Source of the DNA: Gammaproteobacteria bacterium
GTDB lineage: Bacteria > Pseudomonadota > Gammaproteobacteria > Pseudomonadales > Azotimanducaceae
Length of the DNA stretch: 50,713 bases
NCBI GenBank assembly: GCA_028821125.1
Contig: JAPPHD010000012.1
Location: 1 to 50,713 of the forward strand
Direction of reading: 5' to 3'
How positions within the stretch are numbered: the first letter of the stretch is position 1; each line of letters starts with the position of its first letter. This document shows positions 32,526-41,818 of this stretch, in pieces. The notes beneath the pieces were generated by a model. That model had not been told where the DNA came from and did no database searches. It worked only from the letters and a program-made list of their open reading frames with translations. Position numbers and translations under genes: made by a program.

Positions 32526-33299
32526 ATGAACATGCTTGAACGCTTCCGCCTCGACGGCAAGGTCGCGGTAGTCACCGGCGGCGGGCGCGGCATCGGCCGC
32601 GGCATCGCGCTTGCGCTTGCCGATTGCGGGGCCGATGTCGCGGTCGTGGCCCGGCGCCTGCACGACGTGGAGGCCGTGGCGGGTGAGATCGAGGAACGCG
32701 GCCGGCGCGGGCTGGGCCTGTCGGCGGACGTGATGGATTTCGAGTCCATTCCCAAGGTGCTCGACCGGGTGGTCGAGGAATTCGGCGGCCTGGACATCAT
32801 GGTGAACAACGCCGGCGGCAACCTGGACCGCAAGATGTACTCCCTGCCCGAGATTTCCCTCGCCAAGTTCGACGAGCAGCTCGCGCTCAACATGAAAACC
32901 AAGTGGTGGGGTTCCCAGCAGGCCGCAAAACGCATGCAGAACGGCGGGCGCATCATCAACATCATTTCCATCGCCGCGCACAGGCCCACTCCGGGTTTCG
33001 GCGTTTACTCCGCCGCCAACATGGGAATGATCAGCATGACCCGCACGCTGGCCGTGGAACTCGCACCGAAGGGCATCACCGTGAACTGCATCGCCCCCGG
33101 CGTGATCGTCACGGAAATGCTGGTGGAGACGATGAAGATCTCCGAAGAGCAAGCGATTGCCGCCATGGCGCCGCAGATTCCGCTCGGGCGTACCGGCACG
33201 CCGGAAGACTGCGCCGCCGCCGCCGTGTTCTTCGCCTCCCCCGCCGCGGAGTGGACGACCGGGCAGTTCATCGACGTGGCCGGCGGCCAGCCCACCTGA
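32526..33299 (+). CDS. SDR family protein with Asn replacing the catalytic Lys
   Basis: A 257-residue classical SDR, with TGGGRGIG cofactor loop (17-24), NNAG (94-97), Ser148 and Tyr161 at the normal 13-residue spacing, and a complete C-terminal IAPGVIVTEM and GQFIDVAGG. The active-site motif reads YSAAN rather than YxxxK: codon AAC at 33018-33020 gives Asn165 where Lys lowers the Tyr pKa. The fold is intact and the rest well conserved, so it may work with altered chemistry, or as a non-catalytic partner. A GGAG ribosome-binding site precedes the ATG. Confidence 0.85.
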   Translation: MNMLERFRLDGKVAVVTGGGRGIGRGIALALADCGADVAVVARRLHDVEAVAGEIEERGRRGLGLSADVMDFESIPKVLDRVVEEFGGLDIMVNNAGGNLDRKMYSLPEISLAKFDEQLALNMKTKWWGSQQAAKRMQNGGRIINIISIAAHRPTPGFGVYSAANMGMISMTRTLAVELAPKGITVNCIAPGVIVTEMLVETMKISEEQAIAAMAPQIPLGRTGTPEDCAAAAVFFASPAAEWTTGQFIDVAGGQPT

Positions 33300-33324
33300 T
33301 GCGGGCGGACGGGCGAGAATCGCA

Positions 33325-34164
33325 ATGAACGGGACCAATGTCCTGATCGTCAGCAAGGGGCACGACTTCGACCACAACGCCTTTCTCGCCATGTTCGACG
33401 GCATGGGGGGCGTGACGGCCACCCTCGTTCAGCAGCCCGCGGCCCAAGTGCTGCTCCGGCCGGATAACGCAGGGGTTTACGATGCCGTGCTCTTCTACGA
33501 CATGTCCGGCATCCCGGGCATCGGGCTCCTGCACGACGGCGCCAACGATACCGGCGTTCCACCGGAGGGTTACCGGGCCGGCATCGAGGCGCTCCTGGAT
33601 CGGGGAACCGGGCTGGTGCTGCTCAACCACGCCACGGTCTCCTGGCCGCTCTGGCCGCTCTGGCGGAAGATCACCGGCTCGTCATTCATGCTGCAGGCCG
33701 GCGAACTCGACGGTGCCGAAGTGCCCGGCTCCGGCTATCGAGGGGGTCATGGGCCGCATCCGAATCCGACGTTGCGCCTGGTGCCGCAATGCGAGCACCC
33801 GGTGCTCGAAGGGCTCGAGAACGGGTTCGAGATCACCGACGAGATCTATCTCAAGACATCCGGATTCGAAAACGGCGTCACGCCGCTCCTGCGCGGCGAT
33901 TACGACTTCAAGGCAGAGAACTTCACGCCGCCCCCGCTGGCGCCGCCCGACGAGCAGGCGGCCTGGAACCACCCGCCCGGCAGTGACCTGATCGTCTGGG
34001 CCAACCGCGCCGGGTCGAGCCCGGTCGTCGCCTCGGACGTGGGAGACAGTCCCGCCGCGTTCGACAATCCCGGTTTTCGGCGGCTGCTGGGGAATGCGCT
34101 CAGATGGGTGTCGTCTCAAGAAGCCAGGAACTGGGCCCGGGACGGCAACGACAAAAACACCTGA
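33325..34164 (+). CDS. ThuA-like domain protein
   Basis: A 279-residue protein resembling the ThuA (trehalose utilisation) family, a class I glutamine amidotransferase-like fold that lacks the catalytic Cys. Strand and loop patterns include VLIVSKGHDFDHNAFLAMFD at the start, YDAVLFYDMSG (about 50-60), GTGLVLLNHATVSW and a late PVVASDVGDS. ThuA proteins are linked to sugar oxidation but many have no known role. It begins 25 bases after the SDR stop, so the two may be cotranscribed. No signal peptide. Confidence 0.65.
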   Translation: MNGTNVLIVSKGHDFDHNAFLAMFDGMGGVTATLVQQPAAQVLLRPDNAGVYDAVLFYDMSGIPGIGLLHDGANDTGVPPEGYRAGIEALLDRGTGLVLLNHATVSWPLWPLWRKITGSSFMLQAGELDGAEVPGSGYRGGHGPHPNPTLRLVPQCEHPVLEGLENGFEITDEIYLKTSGFENGVTPLLRGDYDFKAENFTPPPLAPPDEQAAWNHPPGSDLIVWANRAGSSPVVASDVGDSPAAFDNPGFRRLLGNALRWVSSQEARNWARDGNDKNT

Positions 34165-34201
34165 AACGCATCTGTAACCGCAACCGGCGGGCGATTTCGC
34201 G

Positions 34202-34217
34202 CGTGGTTTACTCCACG
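34202..34217 (+). terminator. Hairpin in a convergent gap, possible terminator
   Basis: CGTGG (34202-34206) pairs with CCACG (34213-34217) over a TTTACT loop, 38 bases after the ThuA-like stop and facing the MaoC-like gene. No T-run; weak. Confidence 0.25.
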
Positions 34218-34296
34218 TGGCTCCTCGGGCTCGAGCCGCCGCGTGTCGGGCGGAATGAGTGATGCCGCCACCGGGTACCAAATCCCGTGTTTGGCG

Positions 34297-34749
34297 TTAC
34301 CGGCCCGGAACAGCGTTTCGCCTCCTCACCAGCAGGGTCACTTCCTGGGTCAGCACAACGGCCCCCCGGTCGTCGGTGACCCGGTCCGCAAGGGTGACGA
34401 TCCCCGCATCCCCGCGGCTGCCCGACTCGCGCTTGCCGATACAGCGCGTCTCGTAGATGAGCACCCGCCCCGCCCGGGCCGGGTTCGGCAGGCGCAGCTT
34501 GTCCTTGCCGAGCAGGGCGATGGCCTGAATGCGGTCTTCGTGATCGGTGAAGAGCCGCGAACAGATTGCAAAGAGGTGCGCGGACGAGGCTACGAGACCG
34601 CCGAATATCGACTCCGCGGCCGCGACGGGGTCCGTATGGGCGGGCTGCGGATCCCAGGCGGTGGCGAACTCGATTACCGCGGCTTCGGTGAGCGGGAAGC
34701 TCCCCACCACGCTGTGGTAATCGTCGGGTATGTCTTCGAAGAAACGCAT
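34297..34749 (-). CDS. MaoC-like hot-dog domain protein
   Basis: A 150-residue protein beginning MRFFEDIPDDYHSVVGSFPL, the standard opening of MaoC-type (R)-hydratase-like proteins, which decided the start at ATG 34749 over one at 34803. The catalytic segment is weak: FATAWDPQPAHTDP corresponds to the usual FxxxxDxNPxHxD, keeping Asp and His, and GGLVASSAHLFAI to the following hot-dog helix. It should hydrate or dehydrate enoyl-CoA-type substrates. Divergent from the selenoprotein gene, sharing an 82-base spacer. Confidence 0.75.
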   Translation of the reverse strand: MRFFEDIPDDYHSVVGSFPLTEAAVIEFATAWDPQPAHTDPVAAAESIFGGLVASSAHLFAICSRLFTDHEDRIQAIALLGKDKLRLPNPARAGRVLIYETRCIGKRESGSRGDAGIVTLADRVTDDRGAVVLTQEVTLLVRRRNAVPGR

Positions 34750-34831
34750 TCGAGTGCGTCGCCGGTTGCCGCCGCGAAGTTGCCTGAAAACCTGCGCTAT
34801 CATACCCGCCGCCCCTCAAGGAGTACCGACC

Positions 34832-35359
34832 ATGCTCGAGTTCCACGACCCGCGCGCGGCGATCGGCGTCGAGCGCGAACCCTACGGCCTCGGAATCGAC
34901 CTCATGCGCATGAACGACCCGTGCATGGCGTTCCTGGCCAACGGTTTTCCCGATTCCGAGCGCTTCCTCGAAAAAGTGGCTGAAGCCATGGAGCGACTGT
35001 TGCCGCGCCTGACCGTGCGCACCTACAACAAGGGCAACGCATCCATCCCCGCGCCGCCGGAGATGCTCGAAGAGATCGGCGAGAACTGTCATGCGGCGAT
35101 TGCCGCCTACGGCCACTGAGGCAGTTGCACCACCGGCACCGTGCGTGACGGCATTGCAATCGCCCGGCTGGGCATTCCGGCGGTATCGCTGGTCACCGAA
35201 GACTTCTGGCCTCAGGGCGACTTCGTGGCGGAGTCCCTGGGCATGCCCGATGCGCCTCGGCTACGCCTGCCGCATCCTGTCGCCGGTACCGGCGAGGCGA
35301 ATCTGAGCGCCGTGGCCGAAGCCATCGCCCCGAAAATCGTCGAGGCGCTGGCCCACTGA
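34832..35359 (+). CDS. UGSC-family selenoprotein (in-frame TGA read as selenocysteine)
   Basis: The reading frame from ATG 34832 (AAGGAG at 34818-34823) reaches TGA at 35117-35119 after ...AAIAAYGH, then continues without shift as GSCTTGTVRDGIAIARLGIP to a TGA at 35357-35359. Read through, it gives 175 residues with selenocysteine at position 96 in the motif U-G-S-C. The parts on both sides match one family, named UGSC after this motif: FLANGFPDSERFLEKVAEA before it and VSLVTEDF, LGMPDAPRLRLPHPV after it. A SECIS-like hairpin follows the TGA. Sec and Cys two residues apart suggest a redox centre; the reaction is unknown. Standard annotation would report only a 95-residue stub. sel genes are not in the window. 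Confidence 0.85.
35124..35160 (+). promoter_or_regulatory. Candidate bacterial SECIS hairpin
   Basis: Pairs: GTTGCA (35124-35129) with TGCAAT (35155-35160), including one G-U; CCG (35133-35135) with CGG (35149-35151); a G-A mismatch; CAC (35137-35139) with GTG (35145-35147). The apical loop is CGUGC (35140-35144), containing GU, 21-25 bases after the UGA. Bacterial SECIS elements recognised by SelB place a GU-bearing loop about 16-37 bases downstream, so the geometry fits. Confidence 0.6.
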
Positions 35360-35441
35360 TTTGTGGGTAGAGGTTGCCGATTGAGCCAGGTTCGCACCGC
35401 CGCGGCGCTGCGTCATCGTGCTGCGGCACTGACTGGTTGAC

Positions 35442-36521
35442 GTGTTGACCGGCCTGTTGCAAGCGGTCGACGAAGCGGCCGCGGTGGAACGCCTGCACGA
35501 CCTGGAGTGCACCGACGGGCTGCCCGTCATCGTGCCCACCGAAGCACGGGTCGCACGCATGGCGCTGGCCGCCGGTCTCGACCGCGACCTCGTTCTCGGC
35601 CGGATGGGGCCGGCCGGAGGGATCGCCACGGTCGAGAAAGTCGCGGTTGCCGCTGTCATGGCCGGCTGTCTACCGGACCATATGCCGGTGGTCATCGCCG
35701 CCGTGCGGGCCGTCCTCGACCCCCGGTTCGATCTCACCGAAATGCAATCCACCACTCACTGCACGGCGCCCCTGATCGTCGTCAATGGCCCGGCCCGGCA
35801 GTGGTGCGGGCCCATCGCCTCCGGCTTCGGCGCCTTGGGGCCCGGACACCGCGCCAATGCCTGCATCGGCCGGGCGCTCAGGCTCGCCATGATCAACATC
35901 GGCGGCGGGCGGCCCGGAACGTCGGATATGGCGTTGCTCGGGCACCCCGGCAAGTTCACCTACTGTCTTGCCGAGGACGAAGAGGCGAGCCCGTTTCAGC
36001 CCCTGCACGTCCACAGCGGATTCGAGGCCGATGAGAGCGTGGTGACGGTGATCGGCGCGGAGGCGCCGCATTCGGTGCTTTTCAGCGGATCCGGTGACGA
36101 CCCGGAACGTCATGAGAGATTTCTGGAAATACTGGCTATCGGACTGGCCAACCTGGCGACCAACAACGCCGGGCTCAGGGGCGGCGCGGCGGTGGTCGTG
36201 CTGAATCCGGAACACGCCGCCATCCTGGCGGGCGCCGGCCTGTCCCGTGTTCAGGTTGCCGAACGCCTCTGTGCGCTTGCGAGCCATCCGGTGGCGGAGC
36301 TTGCGCGCTATGAGCCGGCATTCGCGGGCAAGCCGGGAACGCGGGAACGATTGCCCTGTTTCGACCGTCCAAGCGATATTGTGATGCTGACCGCCGGCGG
36401 TGCGGGGCTGTATTCCATGGTCATGCCCACCTGGTGCGCCGGGCCGCACAGGAACCGCGCCGTGCAGGTCAGGATCGACACGGACCAGGTCTGCGAGGTA
36501 CCCGGTGCGGACTCCGGTTGA
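35442..36521 (+). CDS. Conserved protein of unknown function, neighbour of the UGSC selenoprotein
   Basis: A 359-residue soluble protein that I do not recognise. It starts from GTG 35442 with no clear ribosome-binding site, so the start is uncertain. Conserved-looking segments include TEMQSTTHCTAPLIVVNGPA, CGPIASGFGALGPGHRANAC and IGRALRLAMINIGGG, with several cysteines and histidines that could bind metal or form a redox site, and TAGGAGLYSMVMPTW near the end. It lies 82 bases after the selenoprotein on the same strand and 15 bases before a P450, so it is probably cotranscribed and may act with one of them. The 35360-35441 gap shows nothing. Confidence 0.6.
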   Translation: MLTGLLQAVDEAAAVERLHDLECTDGLPVIVPTEARVARMALAAGLDRDLVLGRMGPAGGIATVEKVAVAAVMAGCLPDHMPVVIAAVRAVLDPRFDLTEMQSTTHCTAPLIVVNGPARQWCGPIASGFGALGPGHRANACIGRALRLAMINIGGGRPGTSDMALLGHPGKFTYCLAEDEEASPFQPLHVHSGFEADESVVTVIGAEAPHSVLFSGSGDDPERHERFLEILAIGLANLATNNAGLRGGAAVVVLNPEHAAILAGAGLSRVQVAERLCALASHPVAELARYEPAFAGKPGTRERLPCFDRPSDIVMLTAGGAGLYSMVMPTWCAGPHRNRAVQVRIDTDQVCEVPGADSG

Positions 36522-36536
36522 ACCGTCGGCAAGCCG

Positions 36537-37757
36537 ATGAGTGAAACAGCGCTTGCCCCGGAGTCGGATATCGAGGGATTCAGCCTCGAATGCCCACCGC
36601 CCGGATTCGTCCGGGACCCGTTTCCATGGTATGCCGCGCTCCGGGAACGGCGGCCCGTACATCGCCTTGGCGACGGCTCCTGGCTCCTGACGAGGCACGC
36701 GGATTGCGTTGCCGTCTATCAGGGCAGTACGTTCAGTTCCGACAAGCACGATTTCTTCCGCCCGAAATTCGGCGATTCCCCGCTCTACGAGCACCACACC
36801 ACCAGCCTGGTGTTCAACGATCCCCCCTACCACACGCGGGTTCGGGAGACCCTGGTCAACGCGCTCAAACCGAAGAACATCCAGCCCGCGGTGGCCGCCC
36901 TGGAACACTTCGTCACCGAGCGCATCGCCAGCTTGCGGGAACGCCGGGAATTCGACGCGATCGAGCACTTCGCGGCCGCCGTGCCGGTGGAGATCATCTG
37001 CATCCTGCTGTCGGTTCCGGCCTCGGAGCGCGCTCATCTCAGGCGCTGGTCGCTGGCCATTCTCGGCGCGCTCGAGCCCGCGATCTCGCCGGAGCAGGCG
37101 CGCATCGGCAACGAGGCCGTGGGGGAGTTCATGGCCTACCTGCGCGAACTCATCGCCTACCGGAGGCGGCGGCCGGCGCCTGAGCGCTACAACGTGCTGA
37201 GGTCACTGGTGCGGCAGGCGGACGGCGGCGATCTCAGCGAAGCGGAACTCCTGCATAACTGCATCTTCCTGCTGAACGCCGGGCACGAGACCACCACGAA
37301 CCTGATCGGCAACGGCATTCACATGCTTGCCCTTTACGGCGATGCTCGGCGGCGGCTGCGAGAACATCCGGCATCGATCCGCCAGGCCGTGGAAGAGATT
37401 CTCCGGTATCAGAGCCCGGTGCAATTGGGGAACCGACAGGTCACCGCGCCCGTCACCATCGGCGGGCGCGACTTGCGGCCCGGAGACCAGATCACGCTCT
37501 GCATCGGCGGCGCCAACCGCGACCCGCGCGCCTTTGCCGACCCGGAGACCCTCAACATCGACCGTACGCCGAACCGTCACCTCGCCTTCGCGGCAGGTAT
37601 CCACCAATGTGCCGGCATGTCACTTGCCCGCATCGAGGGCCGAATCGCCCTGGGCGCGTTTTTCGAAGCATTCGACGCACCGGAAATCCGCGTCGATCCC
37701 GCCTACCATCCCAGGCTCAGGTTCCGCGGTTTGAAAGCACTCGAGATGCGCGTATGA
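36537..37757 (+). CDS. Cytochrome P450, second copy in the window
   Basis: A 406-residue soluble P450. The heme loop [10 protein letters not shown] (351-360) has Cys358, the I-helix carries AGHETTTN with the Asp/Glu-Thr pair as Glu-Thr, and ExxR is in [12 protein letters not shown]. It is a different subfamily from the P450 at 7322-8602 (AGHETT versus GGLDT). The 3' end overlaps hmgA by four bases (ATGA), so the two are translationally coupled, which is unusual and suggests an aromatic or tyrosine-linked substrate. No ferredoxin is adjacent; the one at 9524 may serve both. Confidence 0.9.
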   Translation: MSETALAPESDIEGFSLECPPPGFVRDPFPWYAALRERRPVHRLGDGSWLLTRHADCVAVYQGSTFSSDKHDFFRPKFGDSPLYEHHTTSLVFNDPPYHTRVRETLVNALKPKNIQPAVAALEHFVTERIASLRERREFDAIEHFAAAVPVEIICILLSVPASERAHLRRWSLAILGALEPAISPEQARIGNEAVGEFMAYLRELIAYRRRRPAPERYNVLRSLVRQADGGDLSEAELLHNCIFLLNAGHETTTNLIGNGIHMLALYGDARRRLREHPASIRQAVEEILRYQSPVQLGNRQVTAPVTIGGRDLRPGDQITLCIGGANRDPRAFADPETLNIDRTPNRHLAFAAGIHQCAGMSLARIEGRIALGAFFEAFDAPEIRVDPAYHPRLRFRGLKALEMRV

Positions 37758-39049
37758 AAACGGCCTACCTGAACGGTTTCGGCAACGAGCATGAGTCCGA
37801 AGCGCTGCCCGGCGCCCTGCCCCGCGGCCGATTCAGCCCTCAACGGCCCGCCTACGGGCTCTACGCCGAGCAGTTCAGCACAACGGCCTTCACCGTGCCG
37901 CGCGCCACCAACCGGCGCACCTGGTTCTACCGTATCCGCCCGTCGGTGCTCCAGGGTGGCTATCGGCCCATCCCTCACGATCGGCTGAAAACGGCGCCGT
38001 TAGCCGGACGGAATCCGCCGCCGGACCCACTGCGCTGGGACCCCCTGGAGATTCCGGACAAACCCGCGGACTTCATCGATGGCCTCGTAACCCTGGCGGC
38101 CAACGGCGACTGCGCCGGCCACACGGGCATTGGCGTCCACGTCTACCTGGCCAACCGTTCCATGGCCGACCGTCATTTCTGCAACGCCGACGGCGAGCTG
38201 CTGCTGGTGCCCCAACTCGGCGAGCTGATCCTGCACACGGAATGCGGCGTGCTGGAGGCGGGCCCCGGCGCCATCGCCGTTCTGCCGAGAGGCATGAAAT
38301 TCCGTGTTGAACTGGCTGCGAAACAAGCCCGGGGTTACCTCTGCGAAAACTACGGCGCGCCTTTCGAACTCCCGGAACGCGGACCCGTAGGTGCGAACGG
38401 CTACGCCAACGACCGCGACTTCGAGTACCCGGCCGCGGCATTCGAGGACCGGAAAGGATCGTTCGAACTCATCACCAAGTTCGCCGGCAACCTGTTCGCC
38501 ACCGAACTCGACCACTCGCCACTGGACGTGGTGGCCTGGACCGGCAATTCCGCGCCCTATCGCTACGACCTGGCGCGTTTCAACGTGATCGGATCGGTCA
38601 GCTTCGACCACCCCGACCCGAGCATAAATACCGTACTGACCTCCCCCTCTCCCGCGCCGGGCACAGCCAACGCGGATTTCGTGATCTTCCCGCCACGCTG
38701 GACCGTCGCGGAGAACACCTTCCGGCCGCCCTGGTATCACCGCAACGTGATGAGCGAATTCATGGGCCTGGTGCGGGGCGTCTACGACGGCAAGGCGGAG
38801 GGTTTCCTGCCGGGCGGCGCGAGCCTGCACAACAGCATGACCCCGCACGGCCCGGATACGGCAACCTTCGAAGCCGCCAGCCGCGCGCAACTCAAGCCCA
38901 GATACCTCGAAGACACCCTGGCATTCATGTTCGAGTCGTCACGCGTCATAGAACCCACCCCGTTCGCGCTCACCACCCAAGCCCGCCAGACAGACTACGC
39001 CGATTGCTGGCGGGATCTGAAAAAAAGGTTCTCCGGCCCCGCCAAGTAA
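37754..39049 (+). CDS. hmgA: Homogentisate 1,2-dioxygenase
   Basis: A 431-residue enzyme opening the ring of homogentisate to maleylacetoacetate in tyrosine and phenylalanine breakdown. Family hallmarks run throughout: [19 protein letters not shown] at the N-terminus, [11 protein letters not shown], and the iron ligands in [15 protein letters not shown] (His and Glu) and [12 protein letters not shown] (His). Length is normal. hmgB/hmgC (fumarylacetoacetase, maleylacetoacetate isomerase) are not beside it, and the gene is coupled to a P450 instead. Immediately after its stop lies a repeat-bounded palindromic element that could end transcription. Confidence 0.95.
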   Translation: MKTAYLNGFGNEHESEALPGALPRGRFSPQRPAYGLYAEQFSTTAFTVPRATNRRTWFYRIRPSVLQGGYRPIPHDRLKTAPLAGRNPPPDPLRWDPLEIPDKPADFIDGLVTLAANGDCAGHTGIGVHVYLANRSMADRHFCNADGELLLVPQLGELILHTECGVLEAGPGAIAVLPRGMKFRVELAAKQARGYLCENYGAPFELPERGPVGANGYANDRDFEYPAAAFEDRKGSFELITKFAGNLFATELDHSPLDVVAWTGNSAPYRYDLARFNVIGSVSFDHPDPSINTVLTSPSPAPGTANADFVIFPPRWTVAENTFRPPWYHRNVMSEFMGLVRGVYDGKAEGFLPGGASLHNSMTPHGPDTATFEAASRAQLKPRYLEDTLAFMFESSRVIEPTPFALTTQARQTDYADCWRDLKKRFSGPAK

Positions 39050-39324
39050 AATCAAAGGGTTACACATTGTTCCATGCAAGTTCCCAACCCGCCCCGCCGG
39101 GACGCTGACGTTGAAGGAACAACACCTGGTTTCGGGAAAGAGTTCGTATGCGGCGCTTCCCTTTCGGCGCGTTAAGCTCGTCTGAGATCCTTGAATGCAG
39201 CAGGATGATGTGGCCGTGCGCCGAAAGGGAAGCGCCGTATGCGAACTCGCTGGTGAGATTGAAGATATTATGTTAAATAGAAATTTTTTTAAAATCAAAG
39301 GTTTGCGATTTGTTCCATGCAAGT
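39048..39324. repeat. Palindromic element bounded by 34-bp direct repeats
   Basis: Direct repeats AAAATCAAAGG...GTTCCATGCAAGT lie at 39048-39081 and 39291-39324 (29 of 34 identical). Between them, 39140-39171 and 39217-39248 form 32-bp inverted arms around a 45-base loop. The three differences between the arms all become G-U pairs in RNA from the plus strand, so that RNA would pair fully. The loop has a minor hairpin (ATCCT/AGGAT). An AT-rich stretch lies inside the right repeat. No coding content. It fills the space between convergent hmgA and the FMN-binding gene. Confidence 0.75.
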
Positions 39325-39338
39325 ACACCGGCGGAGCT

Positions 39339-39767
39339 TCAGGCTTCGTCGGCGAGCCCCCGAATCACCCCGTACGTACGTAGCGGCCGGATGCGCAGAA
39401 TGACCCGCCCTTCCTGCTCGAGCCATCCTTCGAGGTCTTCCGGTTCCTGATAGGGCGTGTCCCTTATGGCGGCAAACACCAGTTTCGTCGCGGGCACCAG
39501 ATCGTTCCGCTCGATGCTGCAGCACCCTTCCACGGCGACGAAATCGAACGGTTCCCGGCCGCTCAGAATGCAGAGATTGACCCGCTCGTCCCGGGCAATG
39601 GAGTCGTGCTTGAAGGTCGCAGCCCGGGTACTGACCACCAGTTCGTCACCGTCCGCCGCGTAGGCCACCAGCGAACTGACCGGCGCCCCGGTGCGCCTCA
39701 GGCTCGTCAGTACCGCCCACCGGTGCTCCCTGATGAACGCCTCCCAGGCGGGATCGCTCGAGATCAA
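39339..39767 (-). CDS. Pyridoxamine 5'-phosphate oxidase-like (PPOX, F420/FMN) protein
   Basis: A 142-residue split-barrel protein of the PPOX class. [20 protein letters not shown] is the first strand pair with the conserved substrate-side pattern, [20 protein letters not shown] the cofactor-binding turn, and [15 protein letters not shown] the last strands. Members bind FMN, F420 or heme and reduce small molecules. The start is TTG 39767, overlapping the ihfB stop as TTGA, so it is translated by coupling to ihfB. This position is usually held by lapA in related bacteria. Confidence 0.7.
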   Translation of the reverse strand: MISSDPAWEAFIREHRWAVLTSLRRTGAPVSSLVAYAADGDELVVSTRAATFKHDSIARDERVNLCILSGREPFDFVAVEGCCSIERNDLVPATKLVFAAIRDTPYQEPEDLEGWLEQEGRVILRIRPLRTYGVIRGLADEA

Positions 39768-40075
39768 GCGCCGCCCCGCGCCCGATCGCGCGGCATGCCG
39801 GCATTCACCCGCTCGCGCAGGTTCTTGCCGGGCTTGAAGTGGGGAACGTACTTGCCGGAAAGGCCCACGGACTCACCCGTCTTGGGGTTGCGCCCGATCC
39901 GCGGGGCCCGGTAGTGCAGCGAAAAGCTCCCGAATCCGCGGATCTCAATGCGCCTGCCCTGCGCCAGGGTCTGGGACATGTGCTCGATCATCGTCTTGAC
40001 GGCCAGCTCGATGTCGCGCACGGGAAGCTGCGCCTGGGTGGCGCCGATCTTTTCGATAAGCTCGGACTTGGTCAT
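39764..40075 (-). CDS. ihfB: Integration host factor subunit beta
   Basis: A 103-residue DNA-bending protein of the HU/IHF family. [11 protein letters not shown] and [20 protein letters not shown] form the dimer body, [20 protein letters not shown] carries the DNA-intercalating Pro arm, and [13 protein letters not shown] the end. The eight-residue basic tail ([10 protein letters not shown]) is longer than usual. IhfB pairs with IhfA in nucleoid shaping, replication and recombination. It follows rpsA after 11 bases, the conserved gammaproteobacterial order. Confidence 0.95.
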   Translation of the reverse strand: MTKSELIEKIGATQAQLPVRDIELAVKTMIEHMSQTLAQGRRIEIRGFGSFSLHYRAPRIGRNPKTGESVGLSGKYVPHFKPGKNLRERVNAGMPRDRARGGA

Positions 40076-40086
40076 CGCGTTGGTTT

Positions 40087-41799
40087 TCAGCCCTCTTTTT
40101 CGTCGTCGTTCTGTCGATCGCGCTGGCGGTTGCCCATCTGCGCCTTGATCAGGTCGCCGAGCGTGCTCGAACCCGCGCGCGTGCCTTCCTGCTTCCGGTG
40201 CTCCTTGACGGCCTTGCGTTCCTCGTCGATCTGCCTGGCCTTGATGGAAAGCCCGATCACGCGATTCTTGCGGTCGATGCTGATGATCTTCACGTCGAGT
40301 TCCTGCCCTTCAGACAGTTCCTTGCGCGCGTCCTCCACCCGGTCGAAGCCGATTTCGGACGCTTTCAGAACGCCGATGACATCTTCCGCGAGCCTCACCT
40401 CCGCTTCCTTGGGTTCCAGGGTCATCACCACGCCCTTGACGGTGGAACCGCGCTCGTTGGCGGCCACGTAGTCGGTGAACGCATCCTGGTCGAGCTGCTT
40501 GATGCCGAGCGAAATGCGCTCGCGATCCGGGTCGATGGACAGGATGACCGTCTCGATCTCCTCGCCCTTGCTGTAGCGCCGCACCGCCGTCTCGCCGGAC
40601 TCCTTCCAGGACACGTCGGAGAGGTGCACCAGGCCGTCGATGTCGCCTTCGAGCCCGATGAAGATGCCGAAATCCGTAATTGACTTGATGGTGCCGGTGA
40701 CGCGCTCGCCCTTCTTGTGGTTGACGGCGAATTCTTCCCAGGGATTGGGCCGGCACTGCTTGATGCCGAGCGAAATCCGCCGCCGCTCCTCGTCGATGTC
40801 GAGCACCATCACTTCCACCTCGTCACCGGCGGTGACCACCTTCGAGGGATGGATGTTCTTGTTGGTCCAGTCCATCTCGGAGACATGGACAAGGCCTTCC
40901 ACGCCCTCCTCGATTTCCGCGAAGCACCCGTAGTCGGTGAGGTTGGTTACCGTGGACATCACCCGGGACCCTTCCGGGTAGCGCCGCGTCAGTTCCACCC
41001 AGGGGTCGTCGCCGAGCTGCTTCATGCCCAGGCTCACCCGGTTCTTCTCCCGGTCGAACTTGAGGATGCGCACCTCCACCTCATCGCCGACGTTGACCAT
41101 CTCGCTGGGATGGCGGATGCGCCGCCAGGCCATGTCGGTGATGTGCAGCAGGCCGTCGACCCCGCCGAGGTCGACGAACGCGCCGTAATCGGTGAGATTC
41201 TTGACGATGCCCTTGAGCGTCTGCCCTTCCTCGAGGGAGGCCAGCAGTGCCTCCCGCTCTTCGCTGTTCTCCTGTTCGAGCACCGCGCGCCGGGAAACCA
41301 CGACGTTGTTACGCTTCTGGTCGAGCTTGATGACCTTGAATTCCAGGGGCTTGCCTTCGAGATGCGTCGTCTCGCGCAACGGCCGGATATCCACCAGGGA
41401 ACCGGGCAGAAAGGTGCGGATGTCGCTGATGTCGACGGTGAAACCGCCCTTCACCTTGCCGTTGATGACGCCGGAAACCACCTCGTTGTTCGAGAAGGCT
41501 CCCTCGAGCATCTGCCAGGACTCCGCCCGGCGGGCCTTCTCGCGCGACATGCGGGTCTCGCCGCTGCCGTCGTCGACGATTTCCATGACAACCTTGACCT
41601 GGTCGCCGATGGCCAGGCTGAAATCCCCGGTGTCGTTCAGAAACTGGCTCTTGGGGATGTTTCCTTCCGATTTGAGACCGGCGTGAACGACAACCCGTTC
41701 GTTGTCTATGTCCACCACCGTTCCGGTGACGATGGAACCGGGTTCCATCTCTATGGTTTCAAGGCTCTCCTCAAACAGCTCCGCAAAACTTTCGCTCAT
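40087..41799 (-). CDS. rpsA: 30S ribosomal protein S1
   Basis: A 570-residue protein with six S1/OB-fold repeats; repeats 3-6 are recognisable from [40 protein letters not shown] and similar lines, each with VKGxV..DYGAFVDL-type strands. S1 unwinds mRNA and brings weakly bound messages to the 30S subunit. The start has AGGAG at good spacing. The 108-base leader folds into three hairpins, as in E. coli, where S1 represses its own translation. Cotranscribed with ihfB and probably with cmk upstream. Confidence 0.97.
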   Translation of the reverse strand: MSESFAELFEESLETIEMEPGSIVTGTVVDIDNERVVVHAGLKSEGNIPKSQFLNDTGDFSLAIGDQVKVVMEIVDDGSGETRMSREKARRAESWQMLEGAFSNNEVVSGVINGKVKGGFTVDISDIRTFLPGSLVDIRPLRETTHLEGKPLEFKVIKLDQKRNNVVVSRRAVLEQENSEEREALLASLEEGQTLKGIVKNLTDYGAFVDLGGVDGLLHITDMAWRRIRHPSEMVNVGDEVEVRILKFDREKNRVSLGMKQLGDDPWVELTRRYPEGSRVMSTVTNLTDYGCFAEIEEGVEGLVHVSEMDWTNKNIHPSKVVTAGDEVEVMVLDIDEERRRISLGIKQCRPNPWEEFAVNHKKGERVTGTIKSITDFGIFIGLEGDIDGLVHLSDVSWKESGETAVRRYSKGEEIETVILSIDPDRERISLGIKQLDQDAFTDYVAANERGSTVKGVVMTLEPKEAEVRLAEDVIGVLKASEIGFDRVEDARKELSEGQELDVKIISIDRKNRVIGLSIKARQIDEERKAVKEHRKQEGTRAGSSTLGDLIKAQMGNRQRDRQNDDEKEG

Positions 41800-41818
41800 C
41801 TAGTGGCAATCTCCTGTC

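Noticed and set aside
34832-35119. A stand-alone 95-residue protein ending at the TGA
   Set aside because: The family match and the open frame continue in phase past the TGA with GSC, so read-through as selenocysteine is the better reading.
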